NCBI GenBank assembly: GCA_027577415.1
Contig: JANBQS010000787.1
Span: 1 to 12,021, forward strand
Length of the DNA stretch: 12,021 bases
Direction of reading: 5' to 3'
Origin: Coemansia sp. RSA 922
Taxonomy: Eukaryota > Kickxellomycota > Kickxellomycetes > Kickxellales > Kickxellaceae
Below the pieces are notes generated by a model. The model searched no databases, was not told where the DNA came from, and saw only the letters and a program-made list of their open reading frames with translations. Position numbers and translations under genes: made by a program. Shown here piece by piece: positions 1-8,318 of the stretch. Each line of letters opens with the position of its first letter. Position 1 is the first letter of the stretch.

Positions 1-39
1 AAGCCAAAAGGCAAAGGATAATATAAAAGCAATATCCAT
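1..39 (-). CDS. 5' end of a putative secreted protein gene, cut by the window edge
   Basis: The ATG is at 39-37 on the minus strand and 13 codons are visible: MDIAFILSFAFWL. The short polar start followed by a run of hydrophobic residues looks like the beginning of a signal peptide. The start is preceded by a pyrimidine-rich leader and a TATA-like box 84 bases upstream. The same 13 codons, the same leader and the same box occur at the other end of the window in the opposite direction, so this would be one of at least two paralogues. The rest of the protein lies outside the window and no function can be given. It could be a chance ORF inside a repeat. Confidence 0.45.
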   Translation of the reverse strand, partial: MDIAFILSFAFWL

Positions 40-122
40 GATGAGTACAATCAATATGAAAATGAGGTATTCAAAAAGAAGTGGTGAAAAAAATGACATA
101 GAAGAGAGGGCGCAGCTCATGC

Positions 123-129
123 TTAAATA
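123..129 (-). promoter_or_regulatory. TATA-like box of the left-end gene
   Basis: On the minus strand the sequence reads TATTTAAG in the same context as the box in the right arm, facing out of the window toward the ATG at 39. The spacing to the ATG equals that of the right arm to within a few bases. Confidence 0.45.
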
Positions 130-460
130 CCCGCCGCTGCTGGTGCTCCGCCGCCAGAACACAATGGAAGAGTATCTCTCCTAATGTTACAGGTGGCTTT
201 GCGAGAATATCATGCACATAGATGCCGGTTGGGGAAAGAGACCAGGGGAGGCAGCTTACCAATAGCCACGCGTGTGGGGCAGACAACGCTCAGGAACAAT
301 GGATAGCTGAATCTATTTTCAGGGCCTTTGGATGCCAGCTATCGCCAATTCCCCTTGCCTGCAAAAAAAAAAATGTTTGGAGAGCTGTCAAAATAGTAAA
401 GTCGCTCCTTTGGCGAGAATATCTGTACATCTCCTTTAATTTAAAGTGATCTGATTTGCA

Positions 461-661
461 CCCTTGTTGGGCAATCCTCTCGCACATAAACTCCGACTTT
501 ATGCAAATGAAAGGCACACTAAATATAAGTGCTCTTCGTGTAAGCAACTCTTTGCCGCTAACAGCAATCCCACTTCATTCTGTAGCACCTGTACACGCAT
601 CAATGACAATTCTTCCCACTGTCTATTTATCCATAAAAGACTACAGTCAGCCAACTCATAG
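461..661 (+). pseudogene. Short zinc-ribbon-like coding fragment, no clear start
   Basis: One open frame without an ATG encodes about 66 residues, ending in TAG. It contains a CSSC pair (residues near YKCSSCKQLF) and a second pair CSTC about 20 residues later, followed by basic residues. Two CxxC pairs at this distance are typical of zinc ribbons or treble-clef fingers, which are common in transposon and nucleic-acid-binding proteins. There is no start codon, no promoter and no recognised neighbour, so this is either debris of a larger gene or chance. I do not recognise the family. Confidence 0.2.
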
Positions 662-724
662 GTCTGATAAACCGCTCCAATCGGTCCCAATCTGATTTTC
701 TCAATTGCAAACCTTGATCACTAG

Positions 725-889
725 GCAAACAAACGGTCTTTGTTGGGGAGCGCTAAGCCGCATGCACAACGAGCCGCGGCGATCGCTGAGTGGGCCCGTA
801 TATATGGCCCGCTCCTCCACAAGATAGGAGTCGAGATTCCTTGGTTCGCTATTACTCACACCACTATCTATCGTATCAACTACGCATAG
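725..889 (+). pseudogene. Possible helix-turn-helix transposase fragment, decayed
   Basis: An open stretch between a TAG at 722 and a TAG at 887 encodes 54 residues, with no ATG at its start. The middle part reads RAAAIAEWARIYG and later THTTIYRINYA, separated by about 16 residues. The pattern of an Ala-rich helix, a turn and a TxYRI helix resembles the N-terminal HTH of Tc1/mariner-type transposases. After the stop the same frame continues only briefly. No catalytic DDE part is visible nearby. The resemblance is a visual judgement and weak. Confidence 0.18.
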
Positions 890-973
890 CAGTTAGAAAT
901 GTTGGGTTAGAGATCACCCCCGTTGCCTCTTGGGGGATTATTGTCACGATGATTGCTTGGCCCAACGATGGGC

Positions 974-1288
974 CTACTTGCTGGACGCTAGCGTCGTTGC
1001 GCCGGATGAGTGTGGCCGAAGCAAGCGGGACACCTTGCGTCCCAGTCTCTTGAGAGGACTACCTAATGGCTGATTGCTTGATGTAGTAGACTCCTGATCT
1101 ACTACTGACTCGGCTGCTTTTTCAAGCAGAGGCTGTGGTACGCCGCGCCATGATGCCGTTGAAGGTGCCAATGTCTTGCGCTTTTGGCCTTGCAGCTTGT
1201 CCGGAACCGATGAAGAGTGAGTGCGACGAATATTGCTTGGACCATCAGCGGCGTAATCGCTCGGCTGTGGTGCTGCTGCTGGTGAGGG
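974..1288 (-). pseudogene. In-frame continuation of the preceding ORF beyond its TAG
   Basis: Directly after the TAG at 1289-1291 the same frame stays open for another 104 codons, to a TAG at 974. Its composition (Ser, Pro, Arg, Lys) is like that of the upstream tail. It repeats a piece of it: QPLLEKAAESVVDQESTTSS here against EPLLEESVDPVAQQESTTPS just before the stop. A third weak copy (PQPSDYAA against TPSEYVAN) lies right after the stop. This suggests that the TAG is a recent nonsense change, or a readthrough site, in an originally longer protein of about 690 residues. Confidence 0.5.
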
Positions 1289-3055
1289 CTAATTAGCGAC
1301 GTACTCGCTTGGTGTGGTAGATTCCTGCTGAGCTACCGGATCGACCGATTCTTCGAGCAATGGCTCTAGTTTGGCGCGCGAAGATGCTATCAAAGTCCCG
1401 ATGCGCCTAATTCCGTTGATCAAATTGACCCGCTTCCTTTGTATGTCGGCTAGAGCAATGTCGTCGGCAAACATGGGCTGCTGCAGCTCTCTGGCTGCCT
1501 CGCGCTCAGAATGCCTAAGGCGCAAAAGTCCGTTTAGCAGAGTGTCACGCCTCCTATTCGCGCCTGCCAAAACGTTGTTTGCTGACGACTGCGGTTCTAC
1601 GACTACCTTGTGCACAGAAAGAGTAGTGGCCTGCTCTACTCTTGTCTCAATATCTCGTCTGGGCGACGTCCTTGGCGCACCCTGAAACGGTGTGATTGAA
1701 GCCCTAATACGCGAAAATGCATTCCTCGCGCTGTTGCGCTTGCCATTATCCGTCAACCGAGCTCCGCTCGCCAATGATGAGGTCGACTGCATCGAGGCGT
1801 CACCCGTCAAGTATGAGTAGTCGCTCGAGGACGACTCGCGGGCGACCTTGACTGCGCCGTATTCAGAATCGATATCCTGCTCGCTATGGATGCTCTCGTT
1901 GGCTGGCGCGAAAGCGGAAGACGAGGCTTGCTGGCTGCGGTCAAATTCCAGTGTGACCGAGTTATAAAAGTCGAATGCTTCGGCGCACTCGTCCTTGAGA
2001 GCAACCGTACCAACATCCTCCACAATTGCCACCAGTCTAGGCGATAAATCGGCAGCCTCTGCAGCAGCTGTCAACCTATCTCCCTTGCTAGCAACGCTTG
2101 TGGCTGACCTTGGCGTCGGCATCAGCTCATCGGCGATCGAAATAAAGGTCGGAGAAGGTGGCCTTGAATCGGTAGTGCCGATTATAGGCAGGCTTGTAGT
2201 TGTTACTCCACGACGACGAGCGGGCAAGCTGCCATCTGTCGCACGCCTGGTACGACGGGGTTGGGGACCGGTGTCATTTGTAGCTCTCATGAGATCAGAA
2301 ATAGCGATGCTGTGGCGCTTGAAGGGCCTTGTTGCTCCGACTGAGGCTGTTACGACTATGCTGCGCTGGCGAGGAGAATAGCCACTGCCAACTGACCTAT
2401 CGGGGCCAATGGTCTGGCCGGTTGTCCCTGGCAGGCTCGGACCAGTGATGTCAGCTACTATACGATAGGCGCTAATATCTGCATTCGCGCTGGTTGTTTG
2501 CCCATCTAGTCTAACAACAGTATTCGTTGACCCACCGATTATGAAACCTCGAACAATTAGCAAGGTGGTGAGCGTGAACATGCTTGCCGCAAAATACGCG
2601 AATGCGCCTGCCACATAACATGCGTATGGCGCGAAATAAGAACAAGTATCGACCTTTTTGATCACACGTGGATAATGAATCCGGAGACATGGTAGTGGCG
2701 CCTGGTGCTCCTTGGGACTTTCTGCCGGCAAAGTCGCGATGGGACTCGGTCGAGGCGACGGCTGAGTATTCGAGCCGAAGTGATGCCTGACAGCCAGCAG
2801 GACACCTTCGAACCAGCCGCTGACGATTGGCGGCGGTGCCCAGTGCCCCTTGGAGCTTTCTACCGGTGGAGTCATGATGGGACTCGGTCGTGGTGACGGG
2901 TGGGCATTCCAGCTAAAGTAATGTCCGATGGCGGCCTGGACTCCTTCAAACCAAGCAATCCAGCCACCAGCTCCAGGGTGTGCATCTGGTGTAGTCTGGC
3001 GCGGGTATGGATATGTAAGATAGACGTTGGCGAGGGAGAGGGTGGAGAAGAACAA
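1289..3055 (-). CDS. Putative membrane protein with duplicated N-terminal segment and Ser/Arg-rich tail
   Basis: The 588-codon frame has no ATG near its 5' end. Residue 1 here is a TTG codon, and the frame is open back to a TGA at 3088-3086, where the hydrophobic codons ahead of it look like a signal peptide. An ATG at 3089 lies one base off this frame and also opens a hydrophobic stretch (MNIRIFSSFLLFVLL), so either a frameshift or an unseen intron separates start and body. Residues 35-80 and 81-120 are two copies of one unit (WFEGV, then an SPRPSP proline motif). Residues about 140-175 form a hydrophobic membrane segment rich in A, F and L. The remaining roughly 400 residues are Ser/Thr/Arg-rich and probably disordered. 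The frame ends at a TAG but continues in frame beyond it. I recognise no family. The gene may be degenerating. Confidence 0.5.
   Translation of the reverse strand: MFFSTLSLANVYLTYPYPRQTTPDAHPGAGGWIAWFEGVQAAIGHYFSWNAHPSPRPSPIMTPPVESSKGHWAPPPIVSGWFEGVLLAVRHHFGSNTQPSPRPSPIATLPAESPKEHQAPLPCLRIHYPRVIKKVDTCSYFAPYACYVAGAFAYFAASMFTLTTLLIVRGFIIGGSTNTVVRLDGQTTSANADISAYRIVADITGPSLPGTTGQTIGPDRSVGSGYSPRQRSIVVTASVGATRPFKRHSIAISDLMRATNDTGPQPRRTRRATDGSLPARRRGVTTTSLPIIGTTDSRPPSPTFISIADELMPTPRSATSVASKGDRLTAAAEAADLSPRLVAIVEDVGTVALKDECAEAFDFYNSVTLEFDRSQQASSSAFAPANESIHSEQDIDSEYGAVKVARESSSSDYSYLTGDASMQSTSSLASGARLTDNGKRNSARNAFSRIRASITPFQGAPRTSPRRDIETRVEQATTLSVHKVVVEPQSSANNVLAGANRRRDTLLNGLLRLRHSEREAARELQQPMFADDIALADIQRKRVNLINGIRRIGTLIASSRAKLEPLLEESVDPVAQQESTTPSEYVAN
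2699..2953 (-). repeat. Internal tandem duplication of a 46-codon unit
   Basis: Two consecutive units in the membrane-protein frame begin with WFEGV and share a His-Phe region, then PSPRPSPI and an ESxK motif. On the plus strand the shared block gactcggtcg is seen at 2741-2750 and 2880-2889, with further matching sequence around each. The unit period is 138 bases and the copies differ at many codons, so the duplication is not recent. Confidence 0.7.
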
Positions 3056-3182
3056 AAAGAAGAAAACTAGAAAAAATCCGAATGTTCATCTTTGTATAAT
3101 TTAAAGTGCCTGTGAATGATGTGCCAAAAGAAAGGTGTTGGAGTATCCTAAAAGTCGCAAGTCTTGGCCCGTGGAGGGGGTG

Positions 3183-3190
3183 TATTTATA
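3183..3190 (-). promoter_or_regulatory. TATA box upstream of the minus-strand membrane protein gene
   Basis: TATAAATA is read on the minus strand in the context GACTATAAATACACC. The first ATG downstream is at 3089, about 94 bases away, which is a usual distance for fungal TATA promoters. The match to the consensus is good. Confidence 0.55.
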
Positions 3191-3391
3191 GTCGCCATTG
3201 GCACTTGCGATATCTGGCGCGACCACCAAACTCGCTCTCGCTTTTTTTTTACGCGTTTGGAGGCCCGGAGAACTTTTCCTCTGCCGCGTCAATTGAGATG
3301 GAAGATGTAACCTCACTCCCCCTCCCAGCAGCACGTCGCAAACTGCTTGTCGCAAAACAGGCCCATTCACTAGACCGCGCTTGATAGACAC

Positions 3392-3675
3392 TCATCAAAC
3401 AATCATGGTACTCATACAAGGCGACTAAAAAATAATGTACTGCCACCTTTCTTCTCCGCGTGTTGCCAATTGAAGAGACTGCCACCTCTCCTGCCCGTCG
3501 TTATTTCTTTTTCTCACAATCGACTTATTCATTTCAGATGGCGTAAATGTATTTTTCTCTAGCACGCACACTTGCCCTCACCCTTCCGCTGATGATTGAG
3601 TCGTTGGATTGGAGCCCTGTATGGACACGAACTGAGGTTGCTGACAATAAACCCTGTCTAGCACCTTAACTTGTC

Positions 3676-3713
<38 letters not shown>

Positions 3714-3977
3714 TACAAACCTCCACCACAACCACATGCTTTGGCTTTTGCCACCAGAACTACTAAGATAATTTGCATTCACCCTTCCGCCACAAGTCGA
3801 AAACCAGTTTTCTTTTATTCAATTCTTCTTTTAGGAAAGTGTGGAAACACAATATTTTCCATTCTATTGCTGTTTATTAATATTGAATTTGAATAGATGA
3901 AGTTGTTTTACGATTTTTTATTTCCTTCTCGTCAGAATTATGCCGAGCTCTCGTAATTTTGTTTGCCACAATGAAGT
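3392..3977. other. AT-rich intergenic spacer
   Basis: This stretch lies between the promoter of the minus-strand membrane protein gene and CIAO1. It is low in GC and has homopolymer runs and a TAA microsatellite. I see no convincing reading frame or RNA gene in it. Confidence 0.6.
3676..3711 (+). repeat. (TAA)12 microsatellite
   Basis: Twelve uninterrupted copies of TAA stand in an AT-rich spacer. The array is perfect, so it is probably variable in length between strains. Confidence 0.95.
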
Positions 3978-3979
3978 AG

Positions 3980-4258
3980 CTAATTATATATATTTTTTTA
4001 CCGATCTTTTTGAATTGTGTAAAAGAAAGGGTTGTTATTTGTAAGAGAATCCATGCTGCGCGGGATCGCCAACACCAATTCAACATCCGTGATGCTCTTA
4101 GTCACCTAGCCGAGGCCACGGGCAATAGTCCAGCTGGTTGCAAAGGCAGGTAAAGTAAACTAAAAGTGCTAGGCAAGCATTGGTCGTCGGCGTGAGTACG
4201 AGCAGCAAGTGGCGCCAGCCGAGAAAGGCATTCTCGATACCTGCACTTCGCGCAGTTA
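3980..4258 (+). other. Possible small coding remnant upstream of CIAO1
   Basis: The GC content rises here and two adjacent open pieces look protein-like. The first, ending near 4152, includes RDRQHQFNIRDALSHLAEA. The second, ending in TAG near 4258, includes REYEQQVAPAEKGILDTC. They lie in different frames. A GTAAAG donor-like site at the end of the first and an AG close before the second would define an intron of under 30 bases, shorter than normal, so a frameshift in a decayed gene is as likely. There is no convincing ATG. I do not recognise the protein, and chance remains possible. Confidence 0.2.
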
Positions 4259-4413
4259 GTGTCCAAATGGCGACAATTTAGCGATCACCGTAATCACCAA
4301 GCCAATCAAGCTTTCGCTGGCGTGATTAGTCAGGTACTTGTTGCAACTTCCTTCAGTTCTTGCTTCCACTTTTTGTCACCACTTTCTACTCTATATTTTA
4401 AAAATTGCCTGAA

Positions 4414-5626
4414 ATGACACAGCTGAAGCTGGTTGCCGAGCTAAAAGGTACGGAACTGGAGCACTAATTCACACTAATTCAGTGACAATTTCGGCTGTGC
4501 TGCTTATCACAGACTCATTCCACCGCGTCTTGCTGTAGGCCACGAGGATCGAGTGTGGCAGGTGTCGTGGGACCCGTCAGGTACGCGGCTGGCGTCGTGC
4601 TCGGGCGACAAGTCTGCGCGGGTGTGGTCGGCAATATCGGGAGCAAATTTTTTCACTAGCACAGACATGGAAGTAGATGGCAGTCGGGGCAACTTGGCGT
4701 CGACGTGGCAGTGCCTGGACGTCATAGACAATGCGCACAAACGCACCGTACGCTCAGTGGCATTTGAACCTACTCGGGGACGTGCCATAGCCACTGCAAG
4801 CTTTGACGGGACTACAGCGATTTGGGAAAAGACTGACGAAAGCGCCGACTCGTACGAATGTGTGGCTACTCTGGAGGGCCACGAGAACGAGGCCAAGTGC
4901 GTGGCATGGGCGCCCTCAGGCCAGCTTCTAGCCACTTGCGGTAGGGACAAAAGCGTGTGGATCTGGGAGTCTACTGGCGAGGGCGACTTTGACTGTATAA
5001 GCGTATTGATGGAGCACGCGCAGGACGTCAAAATGGTACTGTGGCACCCGAAGCAGGAGCTCTTAGCATCCTTCTCCTACGATGACACTATTCGCATATG
5101 GAAAGAAGATGACGACGACTGGGTTTCAGCCTCGACCATTTCGGGCCATACGAGCACCGTGTGGGCAGGCGCTTTTAGTCCTGAGGGCGAGTACCTGGCC
5201 TCGGTCAGCGATGATCGGACCGTACGAGTGTGGATGCAGAACGCCGTGCAAGAAAACGGCAGCGAGGAGGGCTTTTACTATCGCCCAGATACCTCTTATA
5301 AGTGCGTGGCCGTCGTGCCCGACTCTGTGCACTCGCGTGCTATCTATTCGGTCTCGTGGTGCGCCTCTGTGGCTGGCGAGCAGTCGGCCGACACTGATCT
5401 TGGGTTCCTGGCTACGGGTAGCGGTGACAACTCTGTGCGTATCCTCAGTGTCTCGCGCAAAGAATCGGCGACAGCAGCCGATCTGGATGTCACGCTGGTT
5501 TGCACGCAAGAAAACGCACATGGACTATCAGATATCAACTGCGTTCAGTGGAACCCCAAGTACCCCGGATGGCTGGCCACATCTGGCGACGATGGCGTAA
5601 TCCGTATCTGGCACCTAGAGCTTTAA
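4414..5626 (+). CDS. CIAO1: Cytosolic iron-sulfur assembly protein CIAO1 (Cia1), WD40
   Basis: CIAO1/Cia1 is the WD40 subunit of the CIA targeting complex that hands iron-sulfur clusters to cytosolic and nuclear apoproteins. The coding sequence is exon 1 at 4414-4447 and exon 2 at 4539-5626, joined across a 91-nt intron, giving 373 residues, close to the usual 330-380. Splicing creates a continuous GHEDRVWQVSWDPSG, the first blade. Seven blades can be followed by their xW ends at about residues 41, 107, 154, 199, 243, 314 (degenerate, IL instead of IW) and 369. Strongly CIAO1-like stretches are ATLEGHENEAKCVAWAPSG, RDKSVWIWE, HAQDVKMVLWHP, YDDTIRIW and INCVQWNPKYPGWLATSGDDG. No lesions are seen. 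A gene for a 124-residue protein converges on it with 84 bases between stops. Confidence 0.95.
4448..4538 (+). other. Intron of CIAO1
   Basis: The intron begins GTACGG and ends CTGTAG. It holds CTAAT branch-like motifs in its first half, and in-frame stops in the unspliced reading. Splicing at these sites keeps the frame and restores a conserved blade sequence, whereas the other nearby AG (4511-4512) leads to a stop. Confidence 0.85.
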
Positions 5627-5646
5627 TTATCGAGTAATTGTCATGC

Positions 5647-5652
5647 TTTATT
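5647..5652 (-). terminator. Polyadenylation signal AATAAA for the 124-residue protein gene
   Basis: AATAAA is read on the minus strand about 60 bases downstream of that gene's stop codon, within the 84-base interval between the two convergent stops. Confidence 0.5.
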
Positions 5653-5710
5653 CAAAAATATTGTGGCTAACCCACGTAGAAATACAATGTGAATATGCCA
5701 TGGGGGGGTT

Positions 5711-6085
5711 TTATGCGGAGCCATATGATGGATTCAACAAATCGTGGATCTGTTTGGCAAACTCCTCGTTAACGGCCCTGCTGCCTGACTTTGCAGCCGG
5801 CGCTTTGGAGAGCGGCACATCAGGGTCAACGTTAAACGACTCGCAGGCGAGCATCTCGGACTCTTCCGACATGAACTCGCGTAGCTCTCTTTCCTTGTTC
5901 GATTGCAAGTACTTGAGCAGCTCGATAGGGTTCAGTTCAGCTGTCGACTCTGTATATATCTCAGTCTTGGTATACATACGTACACCAGACATAGGGGCCA
6001 TCTTGAATACATGGAAAGACGGCCTGGTGGGTGTCATTGCCCGCTTGATAGTGCGGGCGGATAGACGAAGAGGAGTAGAATACAT
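5711..6085 (-). CDS. Small protein with mitochondrial-type N-terminus, unknown function
   Basis: The ORF starts at an ATG at 6085 and encodes 124 residues. The first 40 residues have no acidic residue before E42 and many Arg, Lys, Ser and Thr (MYSTPLRLSARTIKRAM), as in matrix-targeting presequences. The remainder is charged and probably helical (ELNPIELLKYLQSNKEREL), ending SYGSA. There is no membrane segment. It is convergent with CIAO1. A canonical AATAAA signal on its strand lies at 5652-5647, about 60 bases after its stop. I do not recognise the family; small mitochondrial ribosomal or assembly factors have this size and look. Absence of lesions and the polyadenylation signal argue for a real gene. 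Confidence 0.6.
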   Translation of the reverse strand: MYSTPLRLSARTIKRAMTPTRPSFHVFKMAPMSGVRMYTKTEIYTESTAELNPIELLKYLQSNKERELREFMSEESEMLACESFNVDPDVPLSKAPAAKSGSRAVNEEFAKQIHDLLNPSYGSA

Positions 6086-6089
6086 CAGA

Positions 6090-6750
6090 TTGTTTTTTTG
6101 TGTGTTGAGTATGCGAAGAAAATAGCTATAAGAAAAAGTTTGGAGGAGAAAATAAAAAAGCGAATGAAGGGGGGCATGAGCGTTTGATAAAATGTTTTAT
6201 ATGTGACTTGTCCAGGCCTGCCTTATCGATTTACATGTGATGAACGCCCAATACTGACTTACAAGATGCCAAGTTGATCGATGTCCATGTGACCCATCCT
6301 CGGCTTTTTTATTTTTTACTTTTTATTTTGTTTTTTTGGTGTTTGGAATGCTCGGACAAAGGTAGGCTGCAAAACATGTGCTCATGTCGACACAAAGGCT
6401 GATTGGTCAGGTCGTTCCGAATGAAAGGCCCGTACCATTCATGCAAAGCACAGCACCAATATGCAAGACTGGGCGATCCTGCTAGATGATGTAGCCGATA
6501 AGCAGTGTGACTAGGGTGGTCTGGGCCAATTAAATCAGAGTGGCCAGAGATCGATGACGCAACATGACGACACAAGAAACGCAAACCAGATATTTATGAA
6601 TTGCCTATGGGCCGACGACATGCCATGACGGCATACCTCGCCGAACCCAGTGTGTTGGCATTCCTACACACTCATCTTGTTAAACCTATTGGAGCACACG
6701 AGCTATTTCAAGCTTGTGATAACGTGCCGGAAATATTATAGTTGAGGGGC
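6090..6750. other. Intergenic spacer downstream of the Fanzor relic
   Basis: No convincing coding region is visible. Homopolymer T runs occur near 6305-6340. The part nearest the Fanzor stop (6620-6672) has two inverted repeats: ATGCC/GGCAT around 6620-6634, and a perfect 7-bp pair at 6649-6655 and 6666-6672. In TnpB and Fanzor loci the guide RNA comes from the 3' end of the gene and its flank, so this is where such an RNA would be expected. Confidence 0.4.
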
Positions 6751-7907
6751 CTAGGGGGTGCCATTACGCGAACGCTTAGACAGTGTCTTCCTACCAGTAG
6801 TCGCCGCTCTCTTGCCAGCCGCTGTACAAGTAGGTCTGGGAGTAGAACGCTTCAATGCCTTTGGAATATCGCCAGTCTCGCAAAGACTATCGACGATCTG
6901 CCAGAAGTTCATAACAGCCGCCTCATTCCGATTAAACAACCGCCGCTCAGATGATCCCTTGTACTTGTCAATGGTCCACAGACATTCTTGGTTTGTGCAC
7001 CTTAGTAGTCCGTTGCAAGTTACAGTCAGATGATTTTCACGCTGAAAGGGACGCGGGTTCCTGATGGGCTTGAAAGTCTCCAGGGATTTATCGCACTCGG
7101 GGCAGACACACGACGTCCGAAACTCATTAATCAAGTAGACCAAAACCCCGAATCGTTTGAATCGATCTCGCCAGCTCGTCCCTCGTATAGGCTCGTGGTA
7201 TTTGGTCATGGACACCGACCAATTGACCACCACGATAATCGGCATCCTTGCCAAGCGCAGCCCTCATATTGCGTGCCAGGCGATAGTCGGCTTGCTGCTG
7301 GTTGATATACGCCGACAGCCGCTGCTTACGATGGAGTGGATAGCTATGCGCCACATGCCTCTCATCTTAGTGGATCTTGTGCTTGGACTCCAAATGCTTC
7401 GTCAGCGTTTTGCTATAAAACCCGCTCAACAAAGGCCACACAACTGCACGCGCCTCAACGTACGCCTTAAGCACTGTCGATAGTCCGTCGATAACGTGCT
7501 GCTTTGTAATATCGACGATGAGCCTACCCTGCTCGTCAACCTTAGGCTGTCCGTCGTCCCTCATAGTCGTCGTCATTGCTGCCCTCAGCCACAACAAAGT
7601 CAGCAGTACTAGCTGGTGCCGCAGGATAAGTGTAGTTGGCCAAGCCCATGAACGTATAGTAGAAGAACATTGCCTCCAAGAACCAACCATGGTCAAAGTA
7701 TCTGTTGCGTGTCGGTTCGAATACGAAAATCCACCTTAACAGCTGATAGGTATGCGGCTTTATATAGTGCACCCGTAAAACGAGCTGCTCGAGATGATCC
7801 AAATACTCGAGCCTCCAGTTAATAGCAGTCAGCGGCACTTTGATGCTGCTCGAAGTGTCCACACGCTCAACGACAGGCTCGCCCATGTCGTCAGCTGAAG
7901 TCGACAT
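6751..7907 (-). pseudogene. Fanzor (eukaryotic TnpB-like RNA-guided nuclease) gene, broken
   Basis: Fanzor proteins are eukaryotic relatives of TnpB, RNA-guided RuvC nucleases spread by transposons. The ATG at 7907 opens an N-terminal part with an IKPHTYQLLRWIF helix typical of the family. The frame must then shift near 7560-7570, meets an in-frame TAA at 7367-7369, continues with HRKQRLSAYINQQQADYRLA, and shifts again near 7235-7250. The last part has IIVVVNWS, MTKYHEPIRG, EFRTS, a CPEC...LRCTNQEC zinc ribbon and FNRNEAAVMNF. The final RuvC aspartate, NRD in the family, is NRN (6925-6933). No RuvC-I DPG segment is found, and the locus is about 385 codons against the usual 600 or more, so an internal piece is missing. 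It is an inactive relic. Confidence 0.85.
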
Positions 7908-7943
7908 CCATAAAGATAACTCGGGCAATAAAGAATAAAACAA

Positions 7944-8318
7944 AAGATAATGTCCAATAGAGTATGTGTGTGGTAAGGGGAAATTTAATGAACCTTTTTT
8001 GAAGGGAAGGATATTTGGCCAGTGTAGCCATGATCTTTTATTTGCTCATGCCTGCTCACAAAAGCTGTGTGGTGTCGAGGTTTAAACCAATCGCAAGAAC
8101 GCTCAGATATCTCCATCGCATGATCGATGTTTACGCCTCATATTTTCGTTGTGCTACAGACTCTACATAGCCGGTTAAAAAAATAATATTGGTTTATTTG
8201 TGCCACAGCTTCGTGTGATCCAACTATTAAAGTAAACTGAGCGCGAAGAAGCTGCTTTTTCTTCTTTCATCTTCCGTTTCCTCTCATACACTTATTTTTT
8301 GGACTATATCGCCGACCT
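7944..8318. other. Divergent intergenic region upstream of the GPI-protein gene
   Basis: The region separates the start of the Fanzor relic from the start of the plus-strand wall-protein gene. The last 70 bases before the ATG at 8319 are pyrimidine-rich (TTTTTCTTCTTTCATC and beyond), as in leaders of highly expressed fungal genes. No clear TATA box is seen; AT-rich stretches at 8177-8200 could serve. Confidence 0.4.

Larger units (their letters stand above)
1..405 (-). repeat. Left inverted repeat arm, outward-facing gene 5' region
   Basis: This stretch is the inverted counterpart of the right end of the window. Bases 1-77 match the reverse complement of the last 77 bases exactly. The match breaks at base 78 (five A's then G here, eight A's on the other side), then resumes with scattered substitutions to about 267. 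A further matching block, GTTTGGAGAGCTGTC followed by ATAGTA, lies at 375-397 after an insertion relative to the right arm. Reading outward (minus strand) the arm carries a TATA-like box, a leader and the first 13 codons of an ORF. It may be the upstream region of a duplicated gene or a terminal inverted repeat; the first fits the internal organisation better. Confidence 0.85.

Noticed and set aside
3676..3711. TAA repeats as a CRISPR-like or regulatory array
   Set aside because: It is a simple trinucleotide microsatellite without spacers.
3877..4086. 69-codon minus-strand frame in the AT-rich spacer
   Set aside because: Its composition follows the local AT bias (Ile, Lys, Tyr, Asn) and the better coding signal here is on the other strand.
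4507..5031. 174-codon minus-strand frame opposite CIAO1
   Set aside because: It is antisense to well conserved WD40 blades and its peptide has no recognisable composition or motif.
6309..6584. 91-codon minus-strand frame in the spacer after the 124-residue gene
   Set aside because: It ends in a Lys-rich tail from T runs, with no promoter, no homologous look and no neighbour to explain it.
7706..7730. GGTTCGAATACG resembling a tRNA B box
   Set aside because: It lies within the Fanzor relic, has no matching A box or cloverleaf stems, and is off the B-box consensus at the end.
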